Both the position numbers and the translations under genes were made by a program. The notes beneath the pieces were generated by a model. It worked only from the letters and a program-made list of their open reading frames with translations, searched no databases and was not told the DNA's origin. A stretch of DNA of 64,000 bases from Crocodylus rhombifer (lineage: Eukaryota > Chordata > Crocodylia > Crocodylidae). The stretch covers positions 1,137,579 through 1,201,578 of the forward strand of contig JAVSML010024722.1 in assembly GCA_038503035.1 (NCBI GenBank). The letters are read 5' to 3'. Of the stretch, positions 23,016 to 33,042 are shown one piece after another; position 1 is the stretch's first letter, and the number at the start of each line of letters is the position of its first letter.

Positions 23016-25549
23016 CTATTTGTATGTTAAAATGGAAGCAAGTTTTATTATCTGCATGTGTTTACCCTACTTCTGTCAGGACAAATCAACAAATGACATT
23101 TCTGCTCATTACAGTCTTCATCAGGCTTTTGATATCTCTCTTCTTCCCAAAGACCAGAGGCAGTACAGAAGCTGGTCTGTGATACACAATTCTCTGGCAT
23201 ACAAAGCATGACACCTGGAACACCAAGCACTGCGCATCCTCTGCTGGGGAACAAAAGTAAAGCTACACGGAAGGCAACAAGAATGAGCCAATCCAAACCT
23301 AAAAAGGGAACAGATATCAAATTGGGTAATCACAGAGAGTGAATTCTACCAGTAACATTAAAACTCATTTTTGTTTTTTTTTCACAGCCAACTCACAACA
23401 GGAGATGCCTAGTAAAATATATGATACAGAGAAATAAGGATGGAGTTGTGATTTCTGACTTGACTGCCACAGCAGTAAGGAGGAAATGAGGTAGAAGCAG
23501 GGCTAATTCTCCTTATATAATTTCACACAGAATGATTAGTTCTGCCCCAATAGTAACAACTTTCCAGAGGCTTCTGACTTGTCGCCAAGATTAAATGCAC
23601 ATGTAAGCGCAGTTTCTCTATTCTCTACTGACAAACTATTCCAAGGAGAACATATCATTATTATTTTACTATAGAATTAAATATACTGTTTGAACAGCAA
23701 TGAGAGGTCACCATCAACATGCAACCAAGCTGGCTGGATTAAGACTTTTAAAAAAAAAAGCGTGGCACAGTTAGATATTTTTAAGAAGTCACACCCTAAC
23801 ACAAGAGGATGCACAGTGATCACCCTAAGCGTTCTAGTAATGTTCAACAATGCCCAAGCTCAGCGTATGGAAGACACAGATTCACATGCTGAAAACTTTT
23901 GTTAAAAAAAGGCAAGTTTTCAGTCATCTGTAGACTGAATGTCCCCTTTTAAAACTTTTTAGTAAGGACATTCCACACACACCACTGTACTGCTAAAAGA
24001 AGATGTAATTATTTATTATTTTTAAGTTCAGTCATTTTGGGGCAAAATACCCATTACTGGTAATTTATTTGAATTAAACCAACTGAAAAATAATAGTTTA
24101 AAACCAGTCATCAAATAGTAGACACTCTACACTGCCAAAACTACAAGTTTCTGACAATTTTTTAAATCTATTGGTACTTTTGTAAGATTTGATAGCATTT
24201 TCAGCACAATTCCTTTACGATATCCTATTTAAAAATATCAGATTCACTTCCAAAAAAAAATCCTTATTTCCTCAAAAACATAGTATTTTTAATACATGTA
24301 AATAATTCCCTAAGGAAAATTTTACTAGCTAAGACCCTAATTTCCTAAAGACCAACATGATTTCCTGGAACAGCATTCCAAATATTACCTATTGTAATAG
24401 CTTTTAAAAATTCAGCTACTTCCTCTAACTTTGTCCATTTTGTACTTAAGCATTCATTTAACATGACCATTTCTTGAACAAAAGCCTTATAGATTAGATA
24501 ACAGTTAAGGTAACAGTTTTAGGCACAAAAGAGACTTATTTTTTATGTCTTGCCTGAAATAATGAGTAAACAGTCCAACATAATCTTACAGTCATGTCAT
24601 AAATCTTGCTTTTACATTTAAATCACAAGGAAAAAGTAAACAGACTTCATGACAAGAAAAGCATATTTCTTTTAAGAAAGTTTTCTTATCGTAAGATCAA
24701 GACAAGAAATTATTCTTGTAATACTAAACAATCATGTTATTGTTTATTTGGAGAACTCCAATTTACCTCAAGCTATATGCAAGGTTATAACCATAAGTTT
24801 ACCACATTAAGTTGCTGTCCAGTAGGGAGCCAAGGTCAAAGGAAAAAGTTTTTGAAACTCTGTGTTTGATTTAATTCCTTAAGTTTAGAATTCACAAAAT
24901 AGTCTTTTCTTTATACTTGAGGGGGAGGGTATTTATTGACAAACCTAATAAAATAAACAAACACTGACATCAAAAACATACATCCTCACAGCTTGTTAGA
25001 ACAGATAAAGATATGGACCACAGTCCCTTGTAAAAAAAAGCATTATATATGTTTTAAAAAAAAAAAAATTTAGATCAGAAATATTTTGTTCAGTATATAG
25101 AAAGTATATTATCTCCCTGCTTAAATCACTACACAGTGCAGACCTCATTCTCATTTTACTTGTATTGCTAAAACTCCACTTCACTACTCTGAGAAAAAAA
25201 GGCAGGCCCTGTGTTCTCAACAACTACACAATCTGAAAGTAAATGCAAAACTCTCAGCATAGATCTAAAAGAAAATAATCTGATCAGCTGAGAGAGCAAG
25301 ATTCAAAGGGCTTAAAAATGTTGGGAAAAAATTGGAATCTTTTTTCTTTGAAACCAATTCTAGAAGAACCCTCATTTTTCTTTCTCCAACTGTTCTTCAT
25401 CCAGCTTTCTCTTGATTGTGACATACAAATGTCTTTATAATAGTATCTTAGTCTGAATATTCTATTTTCACACTTTTCTGCACTCTGCATACTACACACA
25501 TCCCTACCAGCATGCATAAAGATTTGATATTTTGAAACCCTTAAAAGTG
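23016..25549. other. Intron-like DNA with one cysteine-rich open frame
   Basis: Mostly AT-rich. Minus-strand 23048-23320 is open in two overlapping frames; one reads DAQCLVFQVSCFVCQRIVYH after a good pyrimidine tract. Neither frame's plausible donor passes the two spare bases that the next exon (20661-20706) needs, so it is not included in the gene chain. See findings. Confidence 0.4.
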
Positions 25550-25669
25550 TCATTGAACTTCAACACACAACTCTATAGCAACTCCATTTCTATTGAATGT
25601 GTTTGCATTAAAGCCCCAGAGGTCTCCAGTTACTTTTGAAATGGGGAAGTCTTTCTTCATCTCTTTATA
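25550..25669 (-). CDS. Probable coding exon, leftward gene (3' limit uncertain)
   Basis: After a good acceptor (ATTCATTATTTTATTCAG) the minus strand is open from a codon boundary: YKEMKKDFPISKVTGDLWGF, then NGVAIEL, to a stop at 25550. The start phase fits the exon at 25973-26049. Possible donors are AAAA|gtaact at about 25633/25634 (zero phase) and GAGTT|gtgtgt at about 25570 (two bases left, which would fit 20661-20706); neither is strong. The interval given is the whole open stretch, so the true exon is shorter or this is an alternative last exon. Confidence 0.42.
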   Translation of the reverse strand, partial: YKEMKKDFPISKVTGDLWGFNANTFNRNGVAIELCVEVQ

Positions 25670-25799
25670 CTGAATAAAATAATGAATATCAACAGTTGTA
25701 GCCTCATCTTTCATCCCTATGTATCTGATCATTCAAGTCTACTAACATGAACAACATCTATCATACAATAACAATCCAGTAAATCTTCCTTCCATGAGA

Positions 25800-25900
25800 G
25801 AATGAATAGCCTAGGGCACTGATATTTTTCACCTCTGGGTCACAAGTTTGAATCCAGCTGTACTTAGTAGTGACCTTAAGTTATTACCAAATGATGGCTT
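25800..25900 (-). repeat. Possible degenerate tRNA-derived SINE
   Basis: CACAAGTTTGAATCCAGCTG resembles a polymerase III B box (GGTTCGAATCC) with CCTAGGGCACTG upstream. Too decayed for a firm call; orientation is uncertain. Confidence 0.2.
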
Positions 25901-25972
25901 TTCAGTAGTGGATGTGAAATGAGTCTTCACACTAGTTTGTAGCACACAGTTTCTTTAAGGATTTGTAATTAC

Positions 25973-26049
25973 CAACATTTCAATTAGTCCTTTTATTATC
26001 AGCCCCGGAAGGATGACCATGTTGTTGAACAGATGTGGCACCTGAACTC
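25973..26049 (-). CDS. Probable internal coding exon, leftward gene
   Basis: A 77-base minus-strand exon between CAGTTTTGTCCTCTAG and ATGTTG|gtaatt. With one carried base it reads VQVPHLFNNMVILPGLIIKG then LIEML, ending at a codon boundary as required by the exon at 25550-25669. The text is hydrophobic and helix-like. A second frame is also open for most of the length (SSGATSVQQHGHPSGAD), which is why confidence is moderate. This is the closest supported coding exon to the CpG island. Confidence 0.48.
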
Positions 26050-26691
26050 CTAGAGGACAAAACTGGAATAAAGTTCAGAAGCTAAGACCACCACTGGTAA
26101 TGCTACAGATATCTTACAGATACAATACTTAAAGCTTCAGAGCTATTAAGCTGGGCCTGTTTTAAAATCTTCCTCCCACAGAGCTTTGAAGACCTGTAGA
26201 GCCGTTTTCCAGGCTTAATATTAATGCACTGACATGGTCTCCCTCATTTTTAAGATTACCTTTAGCAAAATTTATTAAAACAAAATTTAAAAATTGGTTA
26301 TCATTGCTGATTATATTGTTTATTTCTTCTTGCATCTATAATGCTGATAACACTTTAGTCAATCACACTTTTCACCTATCGACAATGTTATTATGCTAGT
26401 AATCTCACACCTTAAAGTCATGCATGTTCCTCCTGCCTCTCAACCCAATGGAATACTGCTTTCTGGGCACTAACTAAACAATGTAGGGTCTGAACGCATT
26501 TATTTTTTTAGAAGTACTGCATTTAATCTCTAAATTTAACTGGTTTATACTATTTCATCCTTTGTCTGAACATCACAGAAGTAGAAAGCAGAACAGTAGC
26601 AGAAATATTTTAGTACAGGCTTCCCTATTTGTCATTTGTAATGGTAAAAAGTTTGATTTCTTGCCTGTACAAAAATGTGAGAGTCAACAGT

Positions 26692-26770
26692 AAAACACTT
26701 ATACATGTATATATACATATTGTATATGTATGTGTTTTATACGCGCGCGCACACACACACACACACACTC
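26692..26770. repeat. Compound (TA)/(TG)/(CG)/(CA) microsatellite
   Basis: Alternating purine-pyrimidine tract with TATACATATTG, then CGCGCGCG and about ten CA units around 26741-26768. Such tracts can adopt Z-form DNA. Confidence 0.85.
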
Positions 26771-27839
26771 ATGTATGGCCAGAATTTGGGATAATAGGTT
26801 ATATGGATATGTGGTTTTCAGATTTACAGAAATCTATCTAAGTCTGTTTGGAGCTTCACACATTTATTTTTACTTTCACATCTGATGTGCAGCAATATGA
26901 ATAGCTAAGGTGTATACTTAAGACACACACTTTGAGATTTATCTATTCAGAAGTGATATTAACACTGGGGTGTGTGTTCTTATAGCAGTAAAGCTGTGCA
27001 TTATCACTGCTAACTGCATTACCTAGTAATGCCTTCGGTGGGGAGAATCTCAGAAATCCCTTGTTAAAGATTGTGCCACCAAGGATTAGGATGATTTTCC
27101 TGATTTCTCACAGATTTGGAACAAGGCATTTACTACAAGGAGGCAAAACATAAGACTCTCTTATTAAAATAATGGTGCAATAACATTTACGGTTGAAAAG
27201 ATTCTTCAGGAATTTATATGAAACATACTGCCGCTCTCAACCATGTAAATGTTCATAAGAAAGGTATGTTCCTTCTATACCTCACAGGCAATTGACGTTC
27301 CAACTAATGCACAAGCAGAGTAAGTTATTTCTTCTTGACTCTTTTGTCTGAAAAGATCTCAGGCCACTGGGGACCTAAGTTTATAGAAAATTTTGCACAC
27401 TGAACACTCACTTGGCCATCAATTGTTGCAGGGAAATGTCCACTGCTAGTATACATCATGGCCCATTAAGCTGGCCAGTACTACCTCACCGTTTCCTTGT
27501 ACCTTCCTAATCTGTTTACCTGCCTAGTGTCTATTCATCACAACTTAACTCCATTTCTGCTTCTCATATCATCTTCTCCCCTGCTCTGTTCTCCTCAATC
27601 CCCTTTTCTTCCATTCATCTTTCTGTTTTGCTTAACCCTTTCTCACACTCCACCCAAAAGCACGTGGAGCTAACATGGTGTGTGCTACCGTCACAGTGTT
27701 CACCCAGGTTGTTATAGCCTTCCCGCACCACATGCGTAGTCTGGATTAGTGACTATCTAGCACTCTGTTTATATAGTGCCTACTACAACAGGGCCTCTGA
27801 CCTTCCAGCAGTGAACAATAAGATAATCAACGTCTCGTC

Positions 27840-27980
27840 TTCCGCTCAGATTGTAAATTCTTTGATTCCAGGGATTCACTTTTTTGTACCAGGCTTGTAA
27901 AACACAGTGAGGTTCTGGAGCTAGACCATAAGTAGGGCTCCTAGACGCTTTGGTAATCTAAACAATAAATAACAACAGCA
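27840..27980 (+). repeat. Interspersed repeat of a common sauropsid type
   Basis: Contains CAGATTGTAAATTCTTTGAT, GGATTCACTTTTTTGTACCA, GGGCTCCTAGACGCTTTGGT and an AACAATAAATAAC tail, the pattern of an abundant old interspersed repeat whose consensus ends in an AAT-rich tail. The class is not certain. Intergenic or 5' intron position. Confidence 0.45.
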
Positions 27981-28845
27981 TTCAGTTCATCTTTAGTCAG
28001 TGGAAAGGGACTGACATTGGCAAATCATTAGAAAGATTTTTTTTTTGGATCAGGACACTGTATAAATAAGGATGATCCTCATCTCTTCACACATCATGGG
28101 AGATCAAACTGCTCATCTGAATTTGTCGCTGCGGTCCTTATCACAAAACAGATTTACAGCACCTAGATAATAAAAACCTCAAGACATAGGACATTATGTG
28201 CTCTCTGCACCGATGTCTTTCGCTGTCTGGTCTCCAAAGAAAAAAGGAACATTAAAAGGTAGGAGGAAGTTAGAAGAATCCATTCCACTTCAGGTCTTGA
28301 AAGCTCTAATTAAAATTCAATATTGTACTTTGTATGTGGGTTCCTACATGAAACTCCTGTCATGGTTAAGACTTAAGGTTAAGCAGGTTAATAGAGTCCA
28401 ATAAAATAGCTCTATTGAATTATGCTGAACCATTGTCCTACACCCGACTGCAATCTGCCGCTCATCTTTACCTGACAGACGCACTAAGTTTCCAACCAAG
28501 GTAACGTATGGCTACAGCCCCCCGCAAAATAAATTAATATTAAATTCCCACAAAAAATCAGCATCTCCCCCGTCTCCAACTCCCCCCTTTCCTCCTTCCC
28601 TGGAAAAAAAACAGCATGTTATTTACAGCTCAACTCATTTCTTTCCTCCAGCCTGCTACTCCAATCATCACACAGTCATGTGCTAAAAGATTTGTGCAGA
28701 CCTGCCAAGTCTCATTCTCCTGAGCCACGCTCCCCTCAAGTCCACGGCACTTTCCAACTCGCCGCCCTCTGCGTGGACAGGTTTCGTGCCAGGCCTGTGG
28801 GACTCAGCCCTGCAGCCCATGCATTTGGAACACAGCAAACCCAGC

Positions 28846-28882
28846 CCCCCCCCCCCCGGCCCGGCCCGGCCCGGCCCGGCCC
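28846..28882. repeat. Poly-C and (GGCCC)n tract
   Basis: A run of about 11 C followed by about five GGCCC units inside the CpG island. It is capable of slippage and of G-quadruplex formation on the minus strand. Confidence 0.85.
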
Positions 28883-28919
28883 TCCTCTCGGGGCAGCGAC
28901 CTTCCCGCGTGGGCCTCAC

Positions 28920-29173
28920 CCTCGTGACCCGGGGGGGGCGGGGGGCCGCAGGCACAGCTCCCAGGCGCTTCGCAAATCTGACACAAGCAGCCCCCTACCC
29001 CGCAGCCCGGGCAGCCTGTGTTTTGTTTTGGTTTTTTTATTCAAAGCTACTCCGTCGTGGCGGGGGTGGGACCGAGGAGACTCGCGCCCAACCTCTGCCC
29101 CGTTGCTGAGGACAGGCCGAGGCCAAGCTGCACCCCCCCAGTGACCCCGCGAGCGGCAGGTGCCGGGAGCCAT
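28920..29173 (-). other. Candidate first exon of leftward gene
   Basis: Minus-strand sequence ending in CACGAGG|gtgagg, the best donor on that strand in the island. An ATG at 29173 opens a frame (MAPGTCRSRGHWGG) that stays open to the donor, but its content looks like GC-rich untranslated sequence. The start site is inferred only. Confidence 0.3.
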
Positions 29174-29522
29174 GTTAGCTCGGCCCGCCCCGCCCCCGCC
29201 GCCGCCCGGCCTCCTCCGCCCTCTGATCCCAGCCTGCCACCCTCCCCAGCCCGCGCCTCGCGCCGGCCGCGCACCTCACCTCCGCCGCTGCCGCCTCTCG
29301 CCCTCCCGCGGCCGGCAGCACCGGCACCAACGCGCGCGTCCCGGCCCGGCCCCTCCCCCCGCCCCGGGGCCGCCGACAGCGCTTCCGCACCGCCGACAAC
29401 GGGCCAGGCCCGGCCCGCGCTACCGCCGCCGCCCCCGCCATGGGCGCCCCCGTGCCCGGGCCTCCGTCATTCCCGGCCGGCCGGCACGGGCCGCCCGGCC
29501 AGCTAGGCCCGGTGTGTCAGCA

Positions 29523-29537
29523 ATGGGTTTTGTTGAG
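29523..29537 (+). other. Candidate first coding exon end, rightward gene
   Basis: ATGGGTTTTGTTGAG followed by gtaaaa, at the edge of the CpG island. It would encode MGFVE and end at a codon boundary. The exon at 32952-33042 needs two carried bases, so this cannot be its direct neighbour. A 5' untranslated exon ending here is equally possible. Confidence 0.25.
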
Positions 29538-29702
29538 GTAAAAACAGAAAAGAAACAGACCCCGTTTTCGCCCGGGTGGGGGTGGAAAAAGAAAAAGGAA
29601 AAAAAAAAAGGTGTTTATGTTGGGCTCCTGTACAAGCAGGGGGCTGTGGTAGAGAACAGGCCAAGCCCAGCACCTGTGGGTTGTCTCTTCACAAATGCAA
29701 AG

Positions 29703-29790
29703 GCACGTTTTGCTCTACATTATTTTTCCGGGGTTCATGTTGGTGACAAAGACCTGGGCGAGCGCAGCAGGATTTGCCACAACGCTTGTT
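29703..29790 (+). repeat. Partial direct copy of palindrome arm
   Basis: CATTATTTTTCCGGGGTTCA and GGTGACAAAGACCTGGGCGA align with 29968-30040 of the palindrome's left arm (TTATTTTTCTGTAGTTAACT; GGTGACAAAGGCCCCAGCGA), so a piece of the same element lies just upstream in the same orientation. Confidence 0.6.
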
Positions 29791-29941
29791 TTAAATTGAT
29801 ACCCATTTCCACCGAGCGCACGGCGAGTGTCGTTCTAGCACTCACAGTCACCGTCTTGGGTCAGTTTCGCCTCGCGCCTGGTTTTTCAGGAAGTGATGAA
29901 GAGTGCGAAGCGAGGGTTGCCTGTAGAGTGGGGCTTGGTTA

Positions 29942-30731
29942 CTCTTACTTTTGACTTGTTCTGCTCTCGTTATCTCGTTATTTTTCTGTAGTTAACTTTG
30001 GTGACAAAGGCCCCAGCGAGACTACAACAGGATATGGCTGGCTATACATGTGCTGCAGGTGGGGCATTTTCTTTAGGGTGGTACCACTCTAAGTAAAACA
30101 GCTCGCCGTGACACGTATTAAGCCCCCCACCTTTCAAAATGGCTGCAGGGTGCTTTAACTAAAGTGGGCCCACAGCCATTTTGAAAGGTGGGGGGTTTAA
30201 CACACATGATGATGGGGGGACTCGTTCATGTTCCAGTTAGGTGAATGGAGTCTGCTCTGACACCTAGCTGGAATACAAACCAGCACATCTAGGGGCAGCC
30301 ATAGGCCTATACAGCTGCCTATAGATTCACGGATTGTAAAGCCATAAGGGACCTCGGAAGATCGTCATGCCCACAGATGTGCTGGTTTGTATTCCAGTCA
30401 GGTGTCAGAGCAGACTACATTTATCTAGTTGGAACATGAACAAGTCCCATCACCATCACACATGCAGGGATGCTTTAACTAAAGCTTATTCACCAGGTTT
30501 AACTAAAGCAGCCTCGCTGCCATTTTGAAAGGTGCAGGGCTTACTGTGTGTCACAGTGATCTGTTTTATTTAGAGTGGTACCACCCTAATTAAAATGCCC
30601 CACCTGCAGCACATGTATGGGCAGCCACCGTGTGGAAAAAATACTTCTTATCCTGTTGTGGTCTCGCTGAGGTCTTTGTCACCAAAGTTAACTACAGAAG
30701 AATAACGAGCAAAATAAGTCAGAAGTAAGAG
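29942..30731. mobile_element. 790-bp palindromic (foldback) element
   Basis: Left arm about 29942-30300, right arm about 30369-30731, inverted copies of each other. Landmarks that recur in reverse complement are ACTTTGGTGACAAAG, GCACATGTGCTGCAGGTGGG-type sequence, GGGTGGTACCACTCTAA, CCTTTCAAAATGGC, and GGAATACAAACCAGCACATC. A loop of about 68 bases contains GGATTGTAAAGCCATAAGGG, similar to a CR1 3' end. The arms differ by substitutions and small indels. No transposase and no clear target duplication. Confidence 0.85.
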
Positions 30732-32951
30732 CTGGCATTTGCCCAGGGCTGCCTCCAGCCTGAATAGAGTGAGAGCCACCGGCCTGTATTGTAAGGACAG
30801 AGTTGGTTGTAAGTGCATAGACCACTTCAGTGCATAGCAGCTTTCATCCCCACTGTCAGCTTTATAAGGTAGTTGTACTCCCCTTAACTACATGCTAACT
30901 GTGACTCTGATTGTCTAGTTTATAACTCTGTAAGTCTGCCAGAAAGTAAAGAGAAAGCAGCTGTCATGGGACTGCTATTAGAAGCCTTTGGAACTGACCA
31001 GTTCCATCATTTTCAAAACTGCCCTCTCCCTTCAGTTTTTAAGACTCCTGACAAACAGCTCTGAAACTAACTCCATTCACTTTCAAACTTTGGATGATCA
31101 GTTTCTATACTGCTAGAAGCAGCATTGAAAATGATGGGCGCTAGGCAGTTGCAGGGCTGCTAATACTCTTAAGTACACAGACTGTCAGTGCTAATACGCA
31201 TTGCTTGTATTAACTTAATGATAACTGCATACTGTGGATAAGTGAATGGTGTTTTCTTAGTCCAGTAGCTATGAGAGAGAGTACATACAGAGTAGGTGGT
31301 TCATTTCCAGGATATTTTGCAAGTAGATAGTTTTACTAGGTTTCACAACCTACAGTATCTGCAAAGCAGACTGGAAAAAGAGGTATTATGTTGGGGAAAA
31401 TAAAGGCTGGGAAATACCAGAGGAGGTTGGGTGATGGTGATTTTAGGGGAAAACAAAGACAGAGGTACTAAAAGGAATTTGAAGTGCAGCGGAGGAAAGA
31501 TAAAAACCATGAAAAGGGAGTTGGTGTGGGAGAAGCAAAATACAGCGAGTATTATCAGGCTTATTGAGGGATTGGGGGAGGAGTATATTCTTTTCTATGG
31601 AGAATCAAACTTTTGCAGCTGTTATAACCATTGAGATCTCAGGCATGTGATATAGGTGAGATGGTGGTATGTTTTGTAAAAACTCAGGTGCCCCAGCCTG
31701 AGTTGCAAGGATCCTCAGACAAAGGTTTTTACCGAAATAAGATTTCTAGCCTGGACTCAGTTTTAGCACATTTATTATCTTTAGGTATGTGGAAGTAGAC
31801 TAAACTACTTTTTGAAAGAAAGGCTTGAGATAAAGATAGGAGAAGCCCAAGACAGGCAACATTCCCAGGAAGTTTTAACTGTGTAAGGACTGTGAGACAG
31901 TGCCCTTAAGAATTACATATTTTTCCTTGCTCTGGGTAGGAAAGGGAGGAAAGGAACCCAATCTGCATAAGGAGTAACCTAAATTAAAAATTAGGTATTG
32001 TCTTACAGTCAAGAAAAAACGAGCTAATTTGTTTTCAGATGATTTTGCATTGTCATGTGCCTCTATACGAATACCATGAATAAGTTGAAGGGCCAAAATT
32101 TCACAAGATGGGCAATTTGCAAGGTGGGAGAGGAGGGTTATTTTGTTTTGACTAAGTGGAAGCAAGAAATATTGAAAATCTTAAAAAACATTTACATATT
32201 ATAATGTTTGATAAAATTTAGCCCTTATCTTATAAATGTTGTTTCTGTCAGTAGATATGCTGACTTACAAAATGCAGGAAGCATCGGTCCTGTTATATTA
32301 TTTATTCTCAGCACACCTTCACTCCTATCTTATGGGTAGAAAACAAATTGAGGCAGCGAAATGAAGGCCAAAATGTTAAAGTGTTTCTACTAATTTGCAA
32401 GTGACCAATTTGAGACACCTAAGGCCTCATTTTTAGAGAAAAGGGACTAAGTAACTACAGGTCTCATTGAAGTTAAACTTCAGGCTCCTACCCAGAAACA
32501 TTTTGCCATAGTCTTCTGCTAGTGTCCTGCATCTATAATACCATTTTTTAATTGGCTAGCAATCTATGGACAGATATTGTAACTGTTCCTTGAGAATATT
32601 TTTTCTACTTTTCTCACTCATTTGCATACGAATGGCATAAAAATAGGCACTTCCTGCCAGTAATTAGTTGGAGCCCAGAATTTAAAGAACGAAAAATACC
32701 ACAGTATTATGGTAGAGGGATGGTACTGAGGAAGCTGCAGAAAAGAATCACTTTCTTGCACTAGGAGTGCTTTTAATTTAGAGTTCAAGGTTGGCAACTA
32801 TGTTACCTCTATGTGACAGGGATTAACTATTTGCTTGGCCTAATAAGTATGCCCCTAATGAGTACTTTAGTGCTTTCCCCACCCACCCCCACTGTAAATC
32901 ACTCCATCTGCCTACTATAAAAATTCCACCCTCTGCTTTTTGTTTTCCCAG
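30732..32951. other. Intron-like DNA, nothing recognised
   Basis: AT-rich between the palindrome and the first supported exon of the rightward gene. Frames at 31431-31634 (plus) and 31875-32165 (minus) lack splice support. Confidence 0.45.
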
Positions 32952-33042
32952 AAAAAGCAACATTAATAGTAAAAGCAACATTAATAGTAAAAGCTGCATC
33001 ATCAGTGTTGTTTCTCATCAAGGCACAGCAAAACAGACCAAG
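32952..33042 (+). CDS. Internal coding exon, rightward gene
   Basis: A 91-base plus-strand exon between CTGCTTTTTGTTTTCCCAG and GACCAAG|gtaggg. With two carried bases it is open: SNINSKSNINSKSCIISVVS then HQGTAKQTK, ending at a codon boundary. An 18-base unit (AGCAACATTAATAGTAAA) is repeated exactly in tandem, giving the six-residue repeat SNINSK twice and keeping frame. The polar, low-complexity text suggests a disordered region. Not recognised. Confidence 0.52.

Larger units (their letters stand above)
28830..29560. promoter_or_regulatory. CpG island, probable divergent promoter
   Basis: The only long CpG-dense segment in the window, sharply bounded by AT-rich DNA. It holds many GC boxes (CCGCCC/GGGCGG, for example 29185-29210), CGCGCG clusters near 29330, and no TATA box. 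Coding exons lead away from it on both sides (minus strand at 26.0 kb and plus strand at 33.0 kb), so a shared bidirectional promoter is the simple reading. Minus-strand ACGAGG|gtgagg at 28920/28919 and plus-strand GTTGAG|gtaaaa at 29537/29538 are good donors for the two first exons. Long open frames across it are composition artefacts. Confidence 0.75.

Noticed and set aside
25284..25553. Minus-strand frame with a coiled-coil-like end (RKLDEEQLEKEK) in another phase
   Set aside because: No good acceptor, and it would end the leftward gene upstream of well-supported exons.
27282..27330. Overlapping micro-exon candidates on both strands (plus 32 bases; minus 23 bases)
   Set aside because: Both have tidy splice sites, but the minus one gives the wrong phase for 25973-26049 and the plus one lies outside the rightward gene.
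28680..29954. Long open reading frames across the CpG island on both strands (up to 264 codons)
   Set aside because: Proline/arginine/alanine-rich text follows from GC composition; frames on both strands overlap and none looks conserved.
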